Below are positions 11,160-13,389 of a DNA stretch of 13,389 bases, piece after piece. Numbering within the stretch: the stretch's first letter is position 1; every line of letters begins with the position of its first letter. The notes below the pieces were generated by a model, which was not told the DNA's origin, searched no databases, and was given only the letters and a program-made list of their open reading frames with translations. Source of the stretch: Ophiosphaerella korrae (taxonomy: Eukaryota > Ascomycota > Dothideomycetes > Pleosporales > Phaeosphaeriaceae); the NCBI GenBank assembly GCA_028456385.1, contig JALNQF010000821.1:1-13389 (forward strand), in the 5' to 3' direction. The position numbers and the translations under genes were made by a program.

Positions 11160-12221
11160 ACTTATAGTAGTTTATACCTATAAACTAAATTATTCTTTTA
11201 CTATTATCTTAACTCTCTTAAAGATAGTATATTATTACTTAGTTTAGCTATTATTTTAACTATAAAGTTCCTAGAAACTAATTAAAGAGAGCTTCTATCT
11301 ATATATATAGTAGAAAAGCTAAAACTAATAGCTTCTAAACTTATAAATAGTCTACTCCTATAGTTAGTAAATAAATATAGGTTCTATAAGTAGCCCTCCT
11401 ACTACCTCTAGTACTCTTACGCCCTAGATTTAACCTAGGAAAGTAATAGCGCCGTAAATATTAATAGCGAAATCGAGGATACGTATAGCTAGCTACTAGT
11501 AACGCCTAAGCCTAAGCTACGTATATATCCTATATTCTAGTACTATATACTACCTAAGGAGCCTAAGTACTAAGAGTATAGCGTCTTCCTTACTAGTAGT
11601 ATTAAGATAGGTAAGGCTGTCTAGTAGTAACGTCTTATAGCTAGCTACTTATAAGACTTACCTATTAGCGCCTATAACCTACGCTGTAGCTACTAGGACT
11701 TTAAGGCGACGCCTAAGGCTAAGAACAAAGACTTCTACTACTAGGTCGAGTAAGAGCTTAAAGTGCTAACGCGTACTAAAGTTATCTACTTTTTCTTTAA
11801 CTATATAACTATAAGCCTAGTAACAATATACAAGCTTAGCTTATAGGTGTATAGTAGTAAGGTTATTATATACTATAATAAGCGCTTCTAGAAGAGTAGT
11901 AACGTATATCTTATCTATAAGCGCTATAGGATTCTATATATAGAGACGTTTAAGGAACTTATTCTACTTACTAAAGCTATACTAAAGAAGAAAGGAATAA
12001 TACTAGATTCTTAGGGTAATCTAATAGATAATCCTACTAACAAGGACTAGTTATAGCTTCTTAACAACTTAATACTAAAGAGCTATAGCTAGAGAAAGCT
12101 AGTATTATAATAAGAGCTAGTTATAATACAATAAATAGGATCTAGAGTATTAGGTAAAAGTTCTAGTAGTAGTAGTATTTCTAGCTATATCTACCTAACT
12201 TTAGTGCTTTTGCTAGCTTAA
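11160..12221 (+). pseudogene. Best-preserved dead gene, unknown family, Ser-rich C-terminus
   Basis: One plus-strand frame runs for about 350 codons to a TAA at 12219-12221. Codons 11448 to about 12125 contain about 17 stops in 226, almost all TAG. Codon choice still shows a real gene: AAG, AAC, GAC, TTC, TAC, GAG, GTG and CGC are frequent. GC reaches 42-43% at 11461-11520 and 11701-11760, the highest in the window. Legible pieces are VEKLKLIASKLINSLLL near 11305, SAVNINSEIEDTYS near 11450, EYSVFLTSSIKIGKAV near 11575, DLPISAYNLRCSY near 11660, FKATPKAKNKDFYY near 11700, ELKVLTRTKVIYFFFNY near 11755 and IDNPTNKD near 12025. A run of six serines lies near 12165, followed by a short hydrophobic end. 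The family is not recognised. I cannot place the original start codon; 11160 is where stop density drops. The final TAA could itself be a RIP product, so the true end may lie further on. Confidence 0.6.
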
Positions 12222-12299
12222 TTATTAACTTGTTTTTTAAGTACTATTATTATATAAAGATTACTAAGATAATAGTTATAGATTATAGACTTATTAATT

Positions 12300-13389
12300 C
12301 TTTATAAACTAGTTACCTATTCTTCTATAATTTAAATACTAAGCCTAATACTTATACCTAATATTATATAATTAGACGCCTATAATAGTACTACGAGTTC
12401 GTTTCTTCTACTAAACTAACTTAGGTTAAAAGATATAAATTTAGGCAAAAGAGGTTAGAGTCTATAGAGGTATATCTAGGCTACCTATTATAAGGAGGGT
12501 CCTATTTAGGGACCTAAAAGAGCTATTTTAGTGCTAGTACTATTTATAGTATAGTTCCTATTATTAGGACTCTTAGAGTAATATATATTGCTCTTACTAT
12601 AGATTATACCTTAGTAGTAATTAGTAGAATATCTTATAGATATTCTATATACTCTAGAAGCTACTCCTTAATATTATCTAATAATATAGACACTCTTAGT
12701 ATAGGTCTTCTATCTAAATAGGAACGCTATTATATATTTTAGGATAATTTTTTCTTAAGTTATAAATAGCTTAAGGTAGTTAAAAGCAAACTTAAATTAA
12801 ATCCTATTCTTATTAGGACTAAGCTTAGTACGCTCTATTTAATAAAAAGCTTAATAGATATTAATAATTTAAAACCTATATACGTAACTCTTTTTTAGGT
12901 AATAACTCTAGAGATATAGTATATATAAGAGATCTTTTTATAAACTCTCTAAAACTATATAAATATACTAAGGGTACTATAGAGATTACGTTTAATAGTA
13001 GGATTATTTTAAATATTACTAATATCCTATTCTCTCCTAAGATAATTCCTATAAATATAGAGAAGCTACTATTTAATAGAGGTACACTTTGTTTAATATA
13101 TTCTTTCTAGAAGAGTAATAACTTCGCACTTAATATACTAGAACTACCCTTTAATTCCTTAGCTAAATTAAAAATTTCTAATAAATAGTTTTTAGTTATA
13201 TAGTTAGTATCTTAGAAAAGCTCCTAGATACTTAAATAGTAGTTTAAAGACTCTAGAAGAGTATAATCGCTAGGCTATTAAGTAAAGTTATATAAAGTAG
13301 ACTTTACGTAAGATAACTTAATAAGGTAGTTTTAATAATTAACTAAAAAGAGTAAATAGTAGATAAAGCTATCTAAGTAAGTACTAGGT
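12300..13389 (+). pseudogene. Dead gene of unknown family, copy 2 of a duplicated pair, runs off the window
   Basis: From about 12390 to 12722 one plus-strand frame has about 6 stops in 110 codons, all TAG/TAA. Legible pieces are VKRYKFRQKRLESIEVYLGYL near 12430, PIIRTLRVIYIALTIDY near 12560 and ERYYIF near 12722, then KLKLNPILIRTKLST near 12785. Between about 12897 and 12913 the frame shifts, consistent with a 1-base deletion relative to copy 1, and continues as DIVYIRDLFINSLKLY near 12913, LNILELPFNSLAKLKIS near 13130 and FKDSRR near 13243. The region matches copy 1 in the same order: a NID/NVE..LG.L..K..R.YIF block, then L.LN..LIR.KLST, PIYV, DIVY, a G..(E/K)ITF block and the FKDS end. The gene may continue beyond the window. 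Function unknown. Confidence 0.6.
12761..13254 (+). repeat. Diverged direct repeat, right copy
   Basis: This 494-base block pairs with 1796-2290 (495 bases), offset by 10965 bases at the start. The near-equal length shows collinearity with very few indels; the one-base difference matches the frameshift seen in this copy. Confidence 0.8.

Larger units (their letters stand above)
1..13389. other. RIP-saturated AT-rich region
   Basis: The whole window carries the signature of repeat-induced point mutation, the fungal premeiotic process that turns CpA into TpA on both strands of duplicated DNA. Hand counts in 121-600 give 4 CA and 3 TG against 49 AC+GT, a substrate index near 0.14 (unmutated DNA is usually above about 0.75). 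One 60-base stretch (121-180) holds 13 TA against about 9 AT. CpG remains common, so CpG-methylation decay is not the cause. GC varies from about 13% (4921-4980) to about 43% (11701-11760). Stops TAG/TAA are dense in all six frames, so no intact coding sequence is expected. The state implies that the whole segment was once repeated in the genome, or lay within spreading distance of repeats. Confidence 0.93.

Noticed and set aside
1..13389. LTR retrotransposon, DDE transposase or LINE domains, and tRNA or rRNA genes
   Set aside because: I looked for reverse-transcriptase, DDE and clover-leaf patterns and for long terminal repeats, and saw nothing I could defend. The two 495-base homologous blocks are coding-like and strongly diverged, so they are not LTRs.
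1..13389. Alternative genetic code with TAG/TAA read as Gln
   Set aside because: CpA/TpG depletion is symmetric on both strands and equally strong outside any reading frame, which RIP explains and codon reassignment does not.
1..13389. AT-rich mitochondrial or plasmid DNA
   Set aside because: Low GC there is not accompanied by selective loss of CpA/TpG with CpG retained, and no mitochondrial gene or tRNA is visible.

Overview
This window looks like a piece of an AT-rich compartment of a filamentous ascomycete (Pezizomycotina) genome that has been almost saturated by repeat-induced point mutation (RIP). On both strands CpA and TpG are nearly gone and TpA is in large excess, while CpG, CpT and CpC remain. 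In bases 121-600 I counted 7 CA+TG against 49 AC+GT (ratio about 0.14). CpG is not depleted, so ordinary CpG-methylation decay does not explain the pattern. TAG and TAA now fill every frame. I find no intact gene, no rRNA or tRNA, no CRISPR array and no clear LTR or terminal inverted repeat.

Layout: a (TAC)n microsatellite runs off the left edge (1-77), followed by about 950 bases with nothing I can support. A dead gene on the plus strand occupies about 1040-2335. From 2340 to 4440 nothing firm is visible. On the minus strand, 4441-5460 and 5461-6060 hold two adjoining relic frames; the second carries a 78-bp in-frame tandem repeat and two hydrophobic segments, and a small fragment in its frame lies at 6481-6720. 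From 6720 to 9148 there is only ambiguous mutated DNA. A plausible plus-strand relic lies at 9149-9890. The richest relic is on the plus strand at about 11160-12221, where local GC rises to about 42% and codon bias is still visible. The last relic, about 12300 to the right end, is a diverged relative of the first one (1040-2335), in the same orientation and about 10.97 kb away.

The relics were recognised by three things: runs in which one frame has roughly half the stop density of the others, with essentially all stops being TAG/TAA that RIP makes from Gln or Trp codons; C- or G-ending codons (AAG, AAC, GAC, TTC, GAG) surviving in that frame; and, for the two flanking copies, protein-level similarity to each other. 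I could not assign any relic to a named family. The most useful observations are the duplicated unnamed gene at the two ends, the strict sequence context of the few surviving CpA sites (almost none preceded by C or T), and the tandem-repeat/hydrophobic relic.
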